Source: Ipomoea triloba (taxonomy: Eukaryota; Streptophyta; Magnoliopsida; Solanales; Convolvulaceae). From it: a stretch of DNA of 64,000 nucleotides. The translations under genes and the position numbers were made by a program. The DNA lies in NCBI RefSeq assembly GCF_003576645.1, contig NC_044920.1:8775419-8839418 (forward strand), written 5' to 3'. Below, piece after piece: positions 1 to 10,933 of this stretch. Each line of letters opens with the position of its first letter. The first letter of the stretch is position 1. The notes below the pieces were generated by a model. The model was not told where the DNA came from, ran no database searches, and saw only the letters and a program-made list of their open reading frames with translations.

Positions 1-1851
1 TGCTTATGTCTCGAGACTTAGTTGATGTCTCGCAGACCCTTATTCCTCCAGTGTTGTCCCGTGCCTTCTTCTGATCTGTCTATAAGATTACAACACGAGA
101 CTTCTAAGATGTTCACACAAGTTTACCTTAAGCTTAAATATTTTCCGAGTTGAGCTCAAGTTACCCGGTTGTATTTTCGCTCTTAGTTTACTTGTCGAAC
201 TTACATATAATTTCCTATCTTTCGAGACTTAGGGGATTATAGATTACATTTGGTATCATCAAAACCTATTACAATATGTTCCTAACAATTTCCCCCTTTT
301 TGATGATGCCAACACTATACTTACTTATATGGCTGATTTGTAAGAGAATAAACTTTGATTTTATTTTTCAGCGCATACGGTAAGTTTGACAAACTGATCT
401 GCTAAAAATATGAAGAGCAAACTCACGCAACACCCCCAACAAAAAGATATATATATATATTAAAATTCAGGGAATGTTTACATAACTGAGCAGAAAAGTT
501 AAACGAAGATAAAGAACAACATAAAGTTTGGAAGCATGTATATATCGAGAGCTTACTGCTTGTTAACTTTCCTCTTCTCGTTTATTGCTGCTCGTGTCTT
601 GATGGGGTCTTTGGAGTTCACCTGCTCGAGATATTCATCTGATACGTCAAGGTGAATGTAGTTGATGAAGGCTTCACCTATGAAGTTACCTTCAATTACC
701 CCATCTCTCCACCAATCGATGCATTCCAGAGGAGTAAGGCCACTGTGAAGAGATAAGTCAGTTTTTGCAAGAAGACTTACTATGATTCCATTAAGATATT
801 CTGTTGTGTCTTCTTTGAACCCTGACTTGAAGTTTTTCATGAATTGCTCATCTTTCCTCTCCTTGGCCGTTTGTTGTTCTTGCCTCTTTCTTCTTCTTTC
901 TCGGTCTTTTTCTCTTCTTTTCTCCATTTCCAGTGTGTGCTGAACCCTTAAAATTTCTGCTCTTTTCGCTTCTTCCAATTTTTTGCTTATTGTCCTTGGA
1001 ATTTTCGGAGGAGGTCCAGTGGTTAAGGGTTCACTAGCTGCCCTTTTCTTGCTTGTGGATGTCCCTCGTGTTCCTAGATTTCCTTCCCCCTTGTTGGCAT
1101 CATCCTGACGGGAAAGAAGGATGGATATCCCTTCGACAAGTGATTGTAGCTGGGCAGGCACTTGGTTCGACAGATCATCGAGTATGGCTTTCATCACATC
1201 CTGTCGAAGTTCACTGGAATTTTGGAAGGCTCGAAGCTCGGCACGTAAATCGGCTACTTCAGCCTTTGCTTTCTCAGCTTCTACTCGAGCTACCGCAGCC
1301 TCATTTGCAGCCCGTTGTGCTGCATCCTCAGCCCATACTGCCTGTTCGAGAAGTTCTTCGTGGTTGGCTTGAGATTCACTTGTGCCAGCGGCAGGCATTG
1401 CAGCATTGCGGACAACAGTGAGTATTCTCTCGAACTGAGCCATCTTCTGAGATTGATCGGCCATGAATTGACGCACCTCGCCAATGAAAGCTTCTTCGGC
1501 CTGTCGATCATAGTCAGAAGTAGAAGAAGAGAAGTGAGAAGTACCTTTTATCGGAGGGGACTTGGGTGCTTCCAGATTTCCACCCATGGCTTGCAGTTGC
1601 GAGTCCACCTCTCGATTGAGTGTCTGAGGGACGGCAGGGACACTGGGTTCAGAGCGCGAAGGTAGCTCCATGTCAGGTGCTTCCCGGTTTCCACCCGAGG
1701 GATGGATCACTTCTTGCTCATCACCTCTCGAACCTGGACCCTCAGCTTCAGCTGCTGGTAGGATTGGATCAGCTAAGGGAGGAACTTCTGCATTGGATGC
1801 TTCCCGATTTCCATCCAATTGAAGGTTCCCATCAGCGTCACCTCTCGAACT
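1..1851. repeat. Exact duplicate of 1938-3788 (probable assembly overlap)
   Basis: Every stretch I compared at an offset of 1937 bases matches, including the whole coding part. The block holds an LTR end (1-287), polypurine tract, 3' noncoding region and the C-terminal part of the SIRE-A extra gene, cut off at 1851. The identity stops exactly next to the only N in the window, and the sequence after the N restarts inside the LTR. That is what two overlapping contigs joined without merging would give. A real tandem duplication is possible but would not explain the N. Confidence 0.85.
553..1851 (-). pseudogene. Duplicate C-terminal part of the SIRE-A extra gene
   Basis: This open stretch is identical to the last 433 codons of the 2490-6235 gene, with the same stop codon. 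It contains the acidic SRG/GGNREAP repeats, a long predicted coiled coil (frequent A, E, K and R around the middle), a basic arginine- and lysine-rich helix and a C-terminal LTPLECIDWW segment. It has no start of its own and is cut by the join at 1851, so it should not be counted as a separate gene. Confidence 0.75.
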
Positions 1852-1852
1852 N
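1852..1852. other. Single ambiguous base at a duplication breakpoint
   Basis: This is the only N seen in 64 kb. To its left the sequence is internal to the SIRE-A element (equivalent to 3788). To its right it is the middle of the SIRE-A LTR (equivalent to 14976). It marks a join rather than a natural LTR boundary. Confidence 0.9.
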
Positions 1853-2224
1853 CCCATGTATCGAGAGATCTATCTCTCGAACTCTGCTTATGTCTCGAAC
1901 TGGAATGTTGTATCGAGAGATTCTATCTCTCGAACTCTGCTTATGTCTCGAGACTTAGTTGATGTCTCGCAGACCCTTATTCCTCCAGTGTTGTCCCGTG
2001 CCTTCTTCTGATCTGTCTATAAGATTACAACACGAGACTTCTAAGATGTTCACACAAGTTTACCTTAAGCTTAAATATTTTCCGAGTTGAGCTCAAGTTA
2101 CCCGGTTGTATTTTCGCTCTTAGTTTACTTGTCGAACTTACATATAATTTCCTATCTTTCGAGACTTAGGGGATTATAGATTACATTTGGTATCATCAAA
2201 ACCTATTACAATATGTTCCTAACA
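1853..2224 (-). repeat. SIRE-A 3' LTR, beginning (U3) part only
   Basis: Matches 14976-15347 with two substitutions. It ends in ...CCTAACA, which reads TGTTAGG on the element strand. The remaining 1.4 kb of the expected 1.8 kb LTR is missing because of the join at 1852. It includes the TCTCGA-rich palindrome and three of the four TGTCTC motifs described for the other LTR. Confidence 0.9.
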
Positions 2225-2241
2225 ATTTCCCCCTTTTTGAT
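2225..2241 (-). other. SIRE-A polypurine tract
   Basis: On the minus strand this reads AAAAAGGGGGAAAT directly before the LTR start TGTTAGG, the expected primer position for plus-strand DNA synthesis. The same tract occurs in SIRE-B at 55758-55772. The stretch between here and 2489 is noncoding. Confidence 0.88.
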
Positions 2242-2489
2242 GATGCCAACACTATACTTACTTATATGGCTGATTTGTAAGAGAATAAACTTTGATTTTA
2301 TTTTTCAGCGCATACGGTAAGTTTGACAAACTGATCTGCTAAAAATATGAAGAGCAAACTCACGCAACACCCCCAACAAAAAGATATATATATATATTAA
2401 AATTCAGGGAATGTTTACATAACTGAGCAGAAAAGTTAAACGAAGATAAAGAACAACATAAAGTTTGGAAGCATGTATATATCGAGAGC

Positions 2490-5400
2490 TTACTGCTTGT
2501 TAACTTTCCTCTTCTCGTTTATTGCTGCTCGTGTCTTGATGGGGTCTTTGGAGTTCACCTGCTCGAGATATTCATCTGATACGTCAAGGTGAATGTAGTT
2601 GATGAAGGCTTCACCTATGAAGTTACCTTCAATTACCCCATCTCTCCACCAATCGATGCATTCCAGAGGAGTAAGGCCACTGTGAAGAGATAAGTCAGTT
2701 TTTGCAAGAAGACTTACTATGATTCCATTAAGATATTCTGTTGTGTCTTCTTTGAACCCTGACTTGAAGTTTTTCATGAATTGCTCATCTTTCCTCTCCT
2801 TGGCCGTTTGTTGTTCTTGCCTCTTTCTTCTTCTTTCTCGGTCTTTTTCTCTTCTTTTCTCCATTTCCAGTGTGTGCTGAACCCTTAAAATTTCTGCTCT
2901 TTTCGCTTCTTCCAATTTTTTGCTTATTGTCCTTGGAATTTTCGGAGGAGGTCCAGTGGTTAAGGGTTCACTAGCTGCCCTTTTCTTGCTTGTGGATGTC
3001 CCTCGTGTTCCTAGATTTCCTTCCCCCTTGTTGGCATCATCCTGACGGGAAAGAAGGATGGATATCCCTTCGACAAGTGATTGTAGCTGGGCAGGCACTT
3101 GGTTCGACAGATCATCGAGTATGGCTTTCATCACATCCTGTCGAAGTTCACTGGAATTTTGGAAGGCTCGAAGCTCGGCACGTAAATCGGCTACTTCAGC
3201 CTTTGCTTTCTCAGCTTCTACTCGAGCTACCGCAGCCTCATTTGCAGCCCGTTGTGCTGCATCCTCAGCCCATACTGCCTGTTCGAGAAGTTCTTCGTGG
3301 TTGGCTTGAGATTCACTTGTGCCAGCGGCAGGCATTGCAGCATTGCGGACAACAGTGAGTATTCTCTCGAACTGAGCCATCTTCTGAGATTGATCGGCCA
3401 TGAATTGACGCACCTCGCCAATGAAAGCTTCTTCGGCCTGTCGATCATAGTCAGAAGTAGAAGAAGAGAAGTGAGAAGTACCTTTTATCGGAGGGGACTT
3501 GGGTGCTTCCAGATTTCCACCCATGGCTTGCAGTTGCGAGTCCACCTCTCGATTGAGTGTCTGAGGGACGGCAGGGACACTGGGTTCAGAGCGCGAAGGT
3601 AGCTCCATGTCAGGTGCTTCCCGGTTTCCACCCGAGGGATGGATCACTTCTTGCTCATCACCTCTCGAACCTGGACCCTCAGCTTCAGCTGCTGGTAGGA
3701 TTGGATCAGCTAAGGGAGGAACTTCTGCATTGGATGCTTCCCGATTTCCATCCAATTGAAGGTTCCCATCAGCGTCACCTCTCGAACTAGAGCTGGACAT
3801 TTGATCATCTGCTAGAGAGTGTGGATTTGAGGAGGGAAGATGTGCATCGATAGGTGCTTCCCGGTTTCCACCATTGATGGGTATATCATCTCCCTCGTTA
3901 CCTCTCGAACCAGCAGGACTTGGGACATTTTGCTCTTGTTGCTCATCAGATTGCGTCTCAGTCTGCTCAGGTGAGTCTGGAATCACCACGATATCGGGAG
4001 CAGCTGGCGCACTCCATCTTTGTCTATCAACCATCCTGGCTGCAAAGGTTGATGCTGTATTATCTGGTAGCAGGAATGGTGATGGCAGTTCCATATCAAT
4101 AGAAAATCCTGGGAGTTGGAGCAACAGAATTTCACCCTCTCGAACTGGTTGTGCCTCATTGGTGTCATTCGAGGGTGCGGACTCAGGTGCTGGCAGCAGT
4201 ATGACTGAACTGGGTGCCACCACAAGTGCTTCAGAGGTCTCAGATTCACCTCTCGAAGCTGCTACTTTTCGTTCAGAGCAGAATCACTTACTTGGGACAG
4301 GGGGATTGTTGCCGTTGCAATAGGAGTTTCAGAATCATCTCGAGCAACCCCAGAGGTCTCTCCTGGACCTCTCGTGTGTTCTACAGTCTGTCCCAAGGAT
4401 ATAGCAGTGGCGAGCCTGATATCTTCTCGAAATTGGGCATCAAGTTCTGGGTCCTCCTCAGGCTCAACCTCTGTTTCATCAGCAGCTATGCCCTTCCCTT
4501 TATCAGTTCTCCCAAGATTTCTCTTGGTTGCATTCATTTCATGGGCAAAGTCAAGAAGTTCATGGGCTGGGATGTCAGATATTCCCAACCACTGGAGAGC
4601 AAACTGTTCTTCGGTCTCCATTTCTGCTGCCTGTGCTATCAGTTGGTGAAATGGACCTGTTCTCCAGTTAATCCATCTGAGTACCCTGGAGAAACCATCG
4701 ATCATAGGTGCAGCTGCAACTCCCAACTGAGTAGTGACCTCTTCATCTCCATCATTCTGCCCGTCAGACAGAATCTCTGTAGTAGAAATGGCTTCCACAG
4801 CCGGTTCAGTGATCTCTTGATCGTTATCCGAGAGATCAATTTCCAATCTGACATCTGCCATTACTTGAGCAACTGATCTATCAATTTGAGCAGATTCAGT
4901 GGGCGTTAACTCAACATTTTGAGCCCATTGCACTGGGTCCCTGACCACAGTGCCCTGTTCAGCATCAGCAGATTCGAAATAGTCTTGAACTTCAGCTGCT
5001 AGAGCAGTTATCTCTCGAACCACTTGTCATGGTTCCACAACATCTGCCTGTACTGGATCACTGATCCCAGTACCTTCAATCTCTCGAGTTTCCTCTCGAG
5101 GTATATCCACATATTCATCATTATCACCAGCATCAACGAAACTCTCGCCGGTGATGGACCTTGTAGGAGGCACTCTCTCAACCTCAACAGCTATTGTGGC
5201 CTGAGGTTCTCCCTGGGCTTGTGCCCTGTCCACAAATGGTACTTGAACAGCAGAAGGGGTCACCTCTCGACTCTTGGTGACATGAACAGATTTGGCTTTC
5301 TTAGCTCTCTTTGGCAGAACAATCCTCTTGATCAGTGTACCAAGAGGTTCATCATCAGAGTTTTCCTCCACAGTTTGGGCTTTCCTTTTGCCCTTTCCCT

Positions 5401-6235
5401 TAGGTTTCGAGGGAGAGGGTGCAGTATTAACACCCTTGGACTTTGGAGCTTGAGATTTCGTCCTACCCATATAGGTATTTCGATGAATCTCTCTCCCTTC
5501 CCTCAACTGTAAGCCCTTTAAACTCAATAAATACTGAACAACAAAACCGAAACCAACCTTTTTACTGATTGACAGGTTGGAGTTTGAGACTGAGCCTAGC
5601 ACATGTTGTTTGAGGAAGTTGAAGATTATGTGCGCCCAATCCATTTGAGTGTTGTTCCAGATGGCATGGAGGATTTTGAGGATGTCCAGATTGATCTCAT
5701 CGGTTCCGGACACCTTGCCGAGTATGAATTTCATGATGAGGTCGGCGGCAATGGCGAACCTCTCCTTCAGATGAAATTTACGGAGGGCAGAGGTTGCTCT
5801 GGGCGGTGCAGTCTCCACTCGGATTTTGTCCCAAAAAGATTGCTTGTCCAGATTGTAATCCGAGAGGTTCTTGACTGCCTCTTCTGATGCAGCAAAATCG
5901 AATGCTGCCCTTAGGTCACCGACAGAAGTCGTGATGTCGATTTCGTTGAAGCGGCTTTCAATCTTGCCCTTCGTGACCTTAGCATTTGCGAACCATTCGG
6001 TGAAGTCGAGGTCGTGGATGGTTCGATAGTCATGCGTCATGTATTTCATCAGTCCCACTTTTTCGAACATTTTCAGGACCTTCTCTGCCATCTGTGGATT
6101 TGTCGAGTTTTTGACGAAGCCATCTCTGTCAAGGATGCTTCCTGCCTTGACTTGCTTGACTTGAGTGCGTATCTGGTTCAGCTCCTTCTGGTATGCGTCG
6201 GAAGATGAAGTTGAGGTTGGAGATTCGGACGCCAT
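2490..6235 (-). pseudogene. Extra (post-pol) gene of SIRE-A, 'putative plant transposon protein' type
   Basis: One long reading frame of about 1,240 codons, broken twice. It starts at 6235 (MASESPTSTSSSDAYQ) and is open to a TGA at 5027-5029. The same frame then continues with CAA GTG; CCA TGA CAA suggests CGA mutated to TGA. A second open part ends in TAG at 4262, and the rest follows in another frame to 2490, so a single-base indel lies near 4262. The first 250 residues (conserved FTEWFANAKV, ILKILHAIWN, VGFGFVVQYLL) resemble the domain found in many plant retroelements as 'putative plant transposon protein'. Then come low-complexity acidic repeats, a coiled coil, a basic RERRRKRQEQ helix that could act as a nuclear signal, and a C-terminal LTPLECIDWW segment. 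I see no signal peptide or membrane segment, so it does not look like an envelope protein. Function unknown. Confidence 0.82.
3505..3915 (-). repeat. Degenerate in-frame repeats (SRG ... GGNREAP) in the extra gene
   Basis: Three to four units of roughly 40 residues, each opening with SRGD or SRGN and containing GGNREAP or a variant (NREAS, GGNLEAP), followed by an acidic, proline- and serine-rich linker. At DNA level the anchors are CCTCTCGAAC and the (C/A)GRTTTCCA motif. The duplicate copy at 1568-1851 carries the same units. Confidence 0.75.
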
Positions 6236-6340
6236 TGATAAAAACTTTGACGTTTTGGAGGGAATGTGTACAGTGTATGTAATTTGGGGATTTTGGGTAT
6301 TCGGATTGAGCTTGAATCCGGGTAAGGATGACGGGTTTGG

Positions 6341-6351
6341 CTTTTATATCT
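6341..6351 (-). promoter_or_regulatory. Candidate TATA box for the SIRE-A extra gene
   Basis: On the minus strand this reads AGATATAAAAG, about 105 bases upstream of the ATG at 6235. The intervening stretch is C/A-rich, lacks an upstream ATG that I can see, and resembles a plant 5' leader. SIRE-B has a TATA box in the equivalent place (59653-59663). Transcription from it is inferred. Confidence 0.5.
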
Positions 6352-6701
6352 TGTGGATATGGGTCGGATATGTGGGTAGGGTTGAGAGTCTGACCCGACT
6401 TGAGATCTCGATTAATTTGAAAGAGTTGAAAGGTCGGAGATACCCCTTATAATGGTCAGTGTGTAACTTAAGGTAAGGGTATTTTTGGGAAAGTGTATGG
6501 GACGGTTTAAAGTTGGGTTTTATAAGATAAGATTTCTTTATGAGCATGCTCCCACTAATCAAGATAGTGCCCTTAAGCACGGAAAACCGTCAGTAACCGA
6601 AGATCACGTGGCTAATATTAATTTCCAAATTAGCCGTTCCACTTATATCCGTTGAGCTTATCAATTTCACCTTTTGATGGTGAGCACTTATCGGTACTAG
6701 T

Positions 6702-6840
6702 TTAAGGATCTTCCCCCTGAGTGATTGATCCCTAAACCTCCTTATCCCTTCGTCTTGATTTGGAAAGACTAATAGCAGCGCATTCAAATGGTTAAGGATC
6801 TTCCCCTTGAGTGATTGATCCCTAACCCACCTTATTCCTC
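6702..6840. repeat. Pair of 47-base direct repeats in the pol/extra-gene spacer
   Basis: The block beginning TTAAGGATCTTCCCC and continuing through GAGTGATTGATCCCTAA occurs twice, about 90 bases apart, with a few differences. It lies in the noncoding spacer between the extra gene and the small ORF at 7240-7548. No other structure was found in 6352-7239 beyond AT-rich sequence with scattered TCTCGA motifs. Confidence 0.7.
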
Positions 6841-7239
6841 CATTTAGAGATACGTAGAGAATCAGCTTGTTATCTTTCGAAGTGATCTCTCGAATTACCC
6901 TTCTTCGAGACATAACGTATATAGGCAAACTAAACATGTATCTCTCGAACTACCTTTCGAACATAGATTGCGATGATAGAAACAAGATTGATTCATCCAA
7001 AAGATATCACTTGGAGCATTTCCTTAAGTTCATTTAGTGATTTCCACATACATTACATATGAATCAATATCCTATTAGATTCCCTAGAAACTTTTGTTTG
7101 GCCTTGGACAGCCTTATAGGAATCTAACGTTAGAATAGGAACTAGCCATTTAACGTCCTATTTATCTTAATAACAGAACTAGAGGTGGCTACTCCTTCTT
7201 GTTCTTTTCTCTGCTACTGTCCTCCTCACAGGCTCCATC

Positions 7240-7548
7240 TCACTTTCCCTTGGTTCTCCATATGGTTGAGGGGGATCCTTTTCCGGAATGTGCAGCTATA
7301 GGAGTCCCACTTATACGGGACTCTTCTCCTGATTCCAGTATCCCACCGTTGTAGATCTCCTCGCATTTGGGGATCCATTCACCTTGGGTGGGAATAGGAT
7401 ACTTGCTTGGATTATCAGGAAGCTCCGCAATCTGTTCACCCTTCGTTGATTCTGGATAGTTTTCTCCTTGAAAATCCTTGGACTTGGTTGCTGATTTCCT
7501 TCCTCTATACCAGAATGGTACATCGTCTTTTCCTTTCTTCTTCTCCAT
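7240..7548 (-). CDS. Small hypothetical ORF in the SIRE-A spacer (102 codons)
   Basis: Open from ATG at 7548 (MEKKKGKDDVPFWYRGRK) to a stop at 7240. The product would be hydrophilic and rich in lysine, glycine and proline, with no motif I recognise. It lies between the pol stop (7747) and the extra gene, on the same strand. A good TATA match sits about 40 bases upstream. It may be a real short protein from a subgenomic transcript, or a chance open frame in spacer DNA. I found no counterpart in the SIRE-B spacer. Confidence 0.3.
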   Translation of the reverse strand: MEKKKGKDDVPFWYRGRKSATKSKDFQGENYPESTKGEQIAELPDNPSKYPIPTQGEWIPKCEEIYNGGILESGEESRISGTPIAAHSGKGSPSTIWRTKGK

Positions 7549-7584
7549 GAAGAAGTTGATGACATAAATTGCTGAAGGAAACCC

Positions 7585-7594
7585 TCTATATATA
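7585..7594 (-). promoter_or_regulatory. Candidate TATA box before the small ORF
   Basis: The minus strand reads GGCTATATATAGAGGG, a near-perfect plant TATA element, 37-46 bases upstream of the ATG at 7548. If it is used, the leader would be very short, or translation would start further downstream. Confidence 0.4.
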
Positions 7595-7746
7595 GCCCAA
7601 AGAGTTAACACTGTAGTGTCACGGGATGCTATGTGAACGACCATTCAATGCTGTGTAACTCCAAAGCTACCATAAAGTTGATGAGACCGCTCCTCACATG
7701 CGAAACAGTTTATAGCACTTAATACAAGAAGATAAGATTTGACCGT

Positions 7747-10700
7747 TCAACCCAATTCTATCATTCCCAATTCTAATCTTAGTTGAGAGAATCTATTTTC
7801 ACATAATGCTTTTGTGAAAATGTCTGCTAGTTGCTCCTCCGTTGCAACATATTCCAAGGTTATATCCTTTTTCTCAACATGGTCTCGGATGAAGTGATAC
7901 TTGATATCAATGTGTTTTGTCCTTGAGTGTAACACTAGATTCTGAGTGATGGCTATCGCACTTGTGTTATCACACATAATCTTAACCTCTTTACATTCAA
8001 CACCATAATCCAGTAACTGTTGCTTCATCCATAAAATTTGAGCACAACAACTTCCAGCTGCTACATATTCTGCCTCAGCGGTGCTTGTAGCTATCGAATG
8101 CTGTTTCTTGCTAAACCATGAGACAAGTCTTCCTCCTAGAAACTGACATGTCCCAGATGTGCTCTTTCGATCAATTTTACAGCCGGCAAAGTCCGCATCT
8201 GAATATCCCATTAGTTCGAAAGATCCACCTCTCGAATACCAAAGTCCAACACTTTGCGTACCCTTGAGATATCTAAGAATCTTTTTAGATGCATTTAAGT
8301 GACTTTCCTTAGGACTTGCCTGAAATCTAGCACATACACCTACTGCAAAGGATATATCTGGTCTACTAGCAGTTAAATAAAGAAGAGATCCGATGATACC
8401 TCGATATGTAGTTTGATCGACCTCTCGACCCTCACTATCAACATCGATACGTAGAGAGGTTCCCATGGGTACTTTGACTGAGGATTTCCCTTCTATGTTG
8501 TATTTCCTGAGCAGATCCTTGGTGTATTTCTCCTAGTTGATGAAGATGTCATCATTAAGTTGTTTCACTTGTAGTCCAAGGAAGTAATTGAGCTCTCCCA
8601 TCATGCTCATCTCGAACTTCCCTTTCATCAAACTAGAGAACTTCTCGCACAAGTTTGGATTGGTGCTCCCAAAGATGATATCGTCCACATAGATTTGCAC
8701 CAATAAGATATGATCCCCATCCTTAATTCTAAACAGTGCTTTGTCCACTAGGCCTTTGGCGAACCCACACTGAAGTAGAAAAGAGGATAAAGTGTCATAC
8801 CAAGCTCTCGGAGCTTGTTTTAAGCCGTAAAGTGCCTTCTTTAACTTGTATACTCTGTCAGCTCCCACGTCCTTCAAGAAACCCGGAGGTTGTTCAACGT
8901 ACATCTCTTCTTCAAGAAGTCCGTTCAGAAATGCGCCCTTGACATCCATTTGATACACTTTGAAGTCCTTGAAGGCGGCATATGCGAGAAAGATGCGTAT
9001 GGCTTCGAGACGTGCCACTGGAGCGAAGGTTTCATCAAAATCTATCCCTTCCTCCTGCAATATCCTTTGGCAACAAGTCTGGCCTTGTTCCTAATAATGA
9101 CTCCATCCTCATTCATCTTGTTTTTGAAAACCCATTTTGTGCCAATGACATTCTGATGATGAGGTCTCGGAACTAGTTCCCACACGTCGTTCCTTTCAAA
9201 CTGATGAAGTTCCTCTTGCATGGCTTGCACCCAATCTGGATCACTTAGAGCCTCATCAATCACCTTAGGCTCTATTTGGGATAAAAAGCAAGCAAGCATG
9301 CTTTCTCGATATGCTGATCTGGTTCGAACTTTGTCACGTACATTCCCAATCACTTGATCAGCGGGGTAACTCCTCAGCCATCTTAGATCTGGTAGTGGTT
9401 CCTCAGTTGATGCTTCCGTTGAAGGCTGAGATGTAGATTGATCATCTATGATTTGGATTGGATCAACTGAGTCAGGAGCTTTCTTCTTGGTAATTTCTTC
9501 ATTATCTGATTCTGACTGGAGTTCTGCTACGTCTCGAACTATCGACTGCTTCCCATCGAGAGGTAAATTTGATCTCTCGATCGCTTCCGGCTGAACTTCC
9601 TCAGAACTTTCAGCTGCTTCCTTTGACTTCGATGGTTGATCTGTCGATGCTCTTTCATCAAAAGAGACATGTATGGATTCTTCAACCACTAATCTCCGCT
9701 TGTTGAAGACTCTGAATGCTTTACTTGTCGATGAGTATCCCAGAAATACTCCATCATCTGCCTTTTCATCAAAAATTCTTAGCTGAGTTTTCCCATTGTT
9801 GTGGACATAGCATTTGCACCCGAATGTGTGGAAGTAGCTTACATTCGGTTTCCTTCCATTCCACAACTCATATGGAGTCTTTCCAGCTCCTTTTACGATC
9901 AAGAACCGATTTTGGGTATAGCACGCTGTGTTGATTGCTTCTGCCCAAAATCCTTGTGATATGTTGGCTTGTGAGAGCATGGTCCTTGCAGCTTCCTTGA
10001 GAATTCTTTTCCTCCTTTCAGCAACCCCGTTCTGTTGAGGTGTTCGAGCAGCTGACAACTGATGATGAATCCCGTTCTCGTTGCAATAGCTCTTGATCAC
10101 TTGGTTAACGAACTCTCCGCCTTGATCTGACCGAATCTTTAGTATCGAGATATCCTTTTCCACTTGAACTTGCCTTAGGAGATTTGGCAAGGCAGTTTTT
10201 GTCTCGCTTTTCTTGGTTAAGAACACGGTCCAGGTGAATCTTGTGTAGTCATCTACTATCACAAGAGTATACTTCCTTCCTCTCATGCTGGGTGGATCCA
10301 CCGGGCCAAATAAGTCCATATGAAGAAGACTTAGTGGTCTAGTGGATGATGTCTCGGCTTTGTTTTTGAAAGAGGATTTGATCTGTTTGCAACGTTGACA
10401 TGCCTCACAAATCTTGTCCTTTCGAAACGTAACTTTGGGCAGTCCTTCCACAAGGTTCCTCTTAGTAAGCTTGTTGATGGTTTTGAAGTTCAGGTGACTC
10501 AGCTTACTATGCCAATCCCAGCATAAGTCCTCTTTGCTCCTTGCTAGCATACATAGGGATGGTTTGGCAGATTTCCAGTCCACTATGTACATGTTTCCTC
10601 TCCTTGCTGCTTCCAGGACGACTTCGAGAGATTCCTCTTGTATGATTCGACACTTGCTTTTGGTGAAGATGACTTTGTAGCCCTTGTCACAGAATTGACT

Positions 10701-10928
10701 TGTGCTAAGGAGGTTGAACTTGAGTCCTTCAACGTAGGATACCTCCTTGATTATCAATTCATTCTTATGAATCTCACCAACAGCCTTCGTGCGTCCTTTC
10801 TTCTCGTTGTCGCCAAATGTCACCAAGGGACCTTCAATAGGATGGATGTTCTCTAGCAAAGTTAGATTTCCCGTCATATGTCTCGAACATCCACTGTCAA
10901 TGAACCATACGTCCCTGGTGTCCTGCAT
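7747..10928 (-). pseudogene. pol: SIRE-A pol: protease, integrase, reverse transcriptase, RNase H
   Basis: Ty1/copia domain order. In the first open part (10928-9042): protease DSG at residues 11-13; integrase zinc finger H140/H145/C174/C177; catalytic D205, D268, E304 (D-X35-E); then the start of RT. The RT part (9060-8533) has [10 protein letters not shown] and YVDD at its residues 124-127. RNase H (8466-7747) has SDADFAG, TAEAEY, CDNTSA and an ADIFTKAL tail. Two lesions are visible. A one-base deletion near 9055 shifts the frame just before EEGIDFDE (SIRE-B keeps the frame there). A TAG in FIN*EKYT near 8533 probably came from CAG. The protease frame opens one frame back from gag. Confidence 0.92.
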
Positions 10929-10933
10929 GCAAA

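Noticed and set aside
1053..1665. Plus-strand ORFs within 1-4900 (also repeated at +1937)
   Set aside because: Antisense shadows of the extra gene; identical in both copies only because the DNA is duplicated.
2490..6235. Envelope-like protein, as often suggested for SIRE extra genes
   Set aside because: No signal peptide, membrane segment or glycosylation-rich ectodomain is visible. The sequence is hydrophilic with a coiled coil and basic helix.
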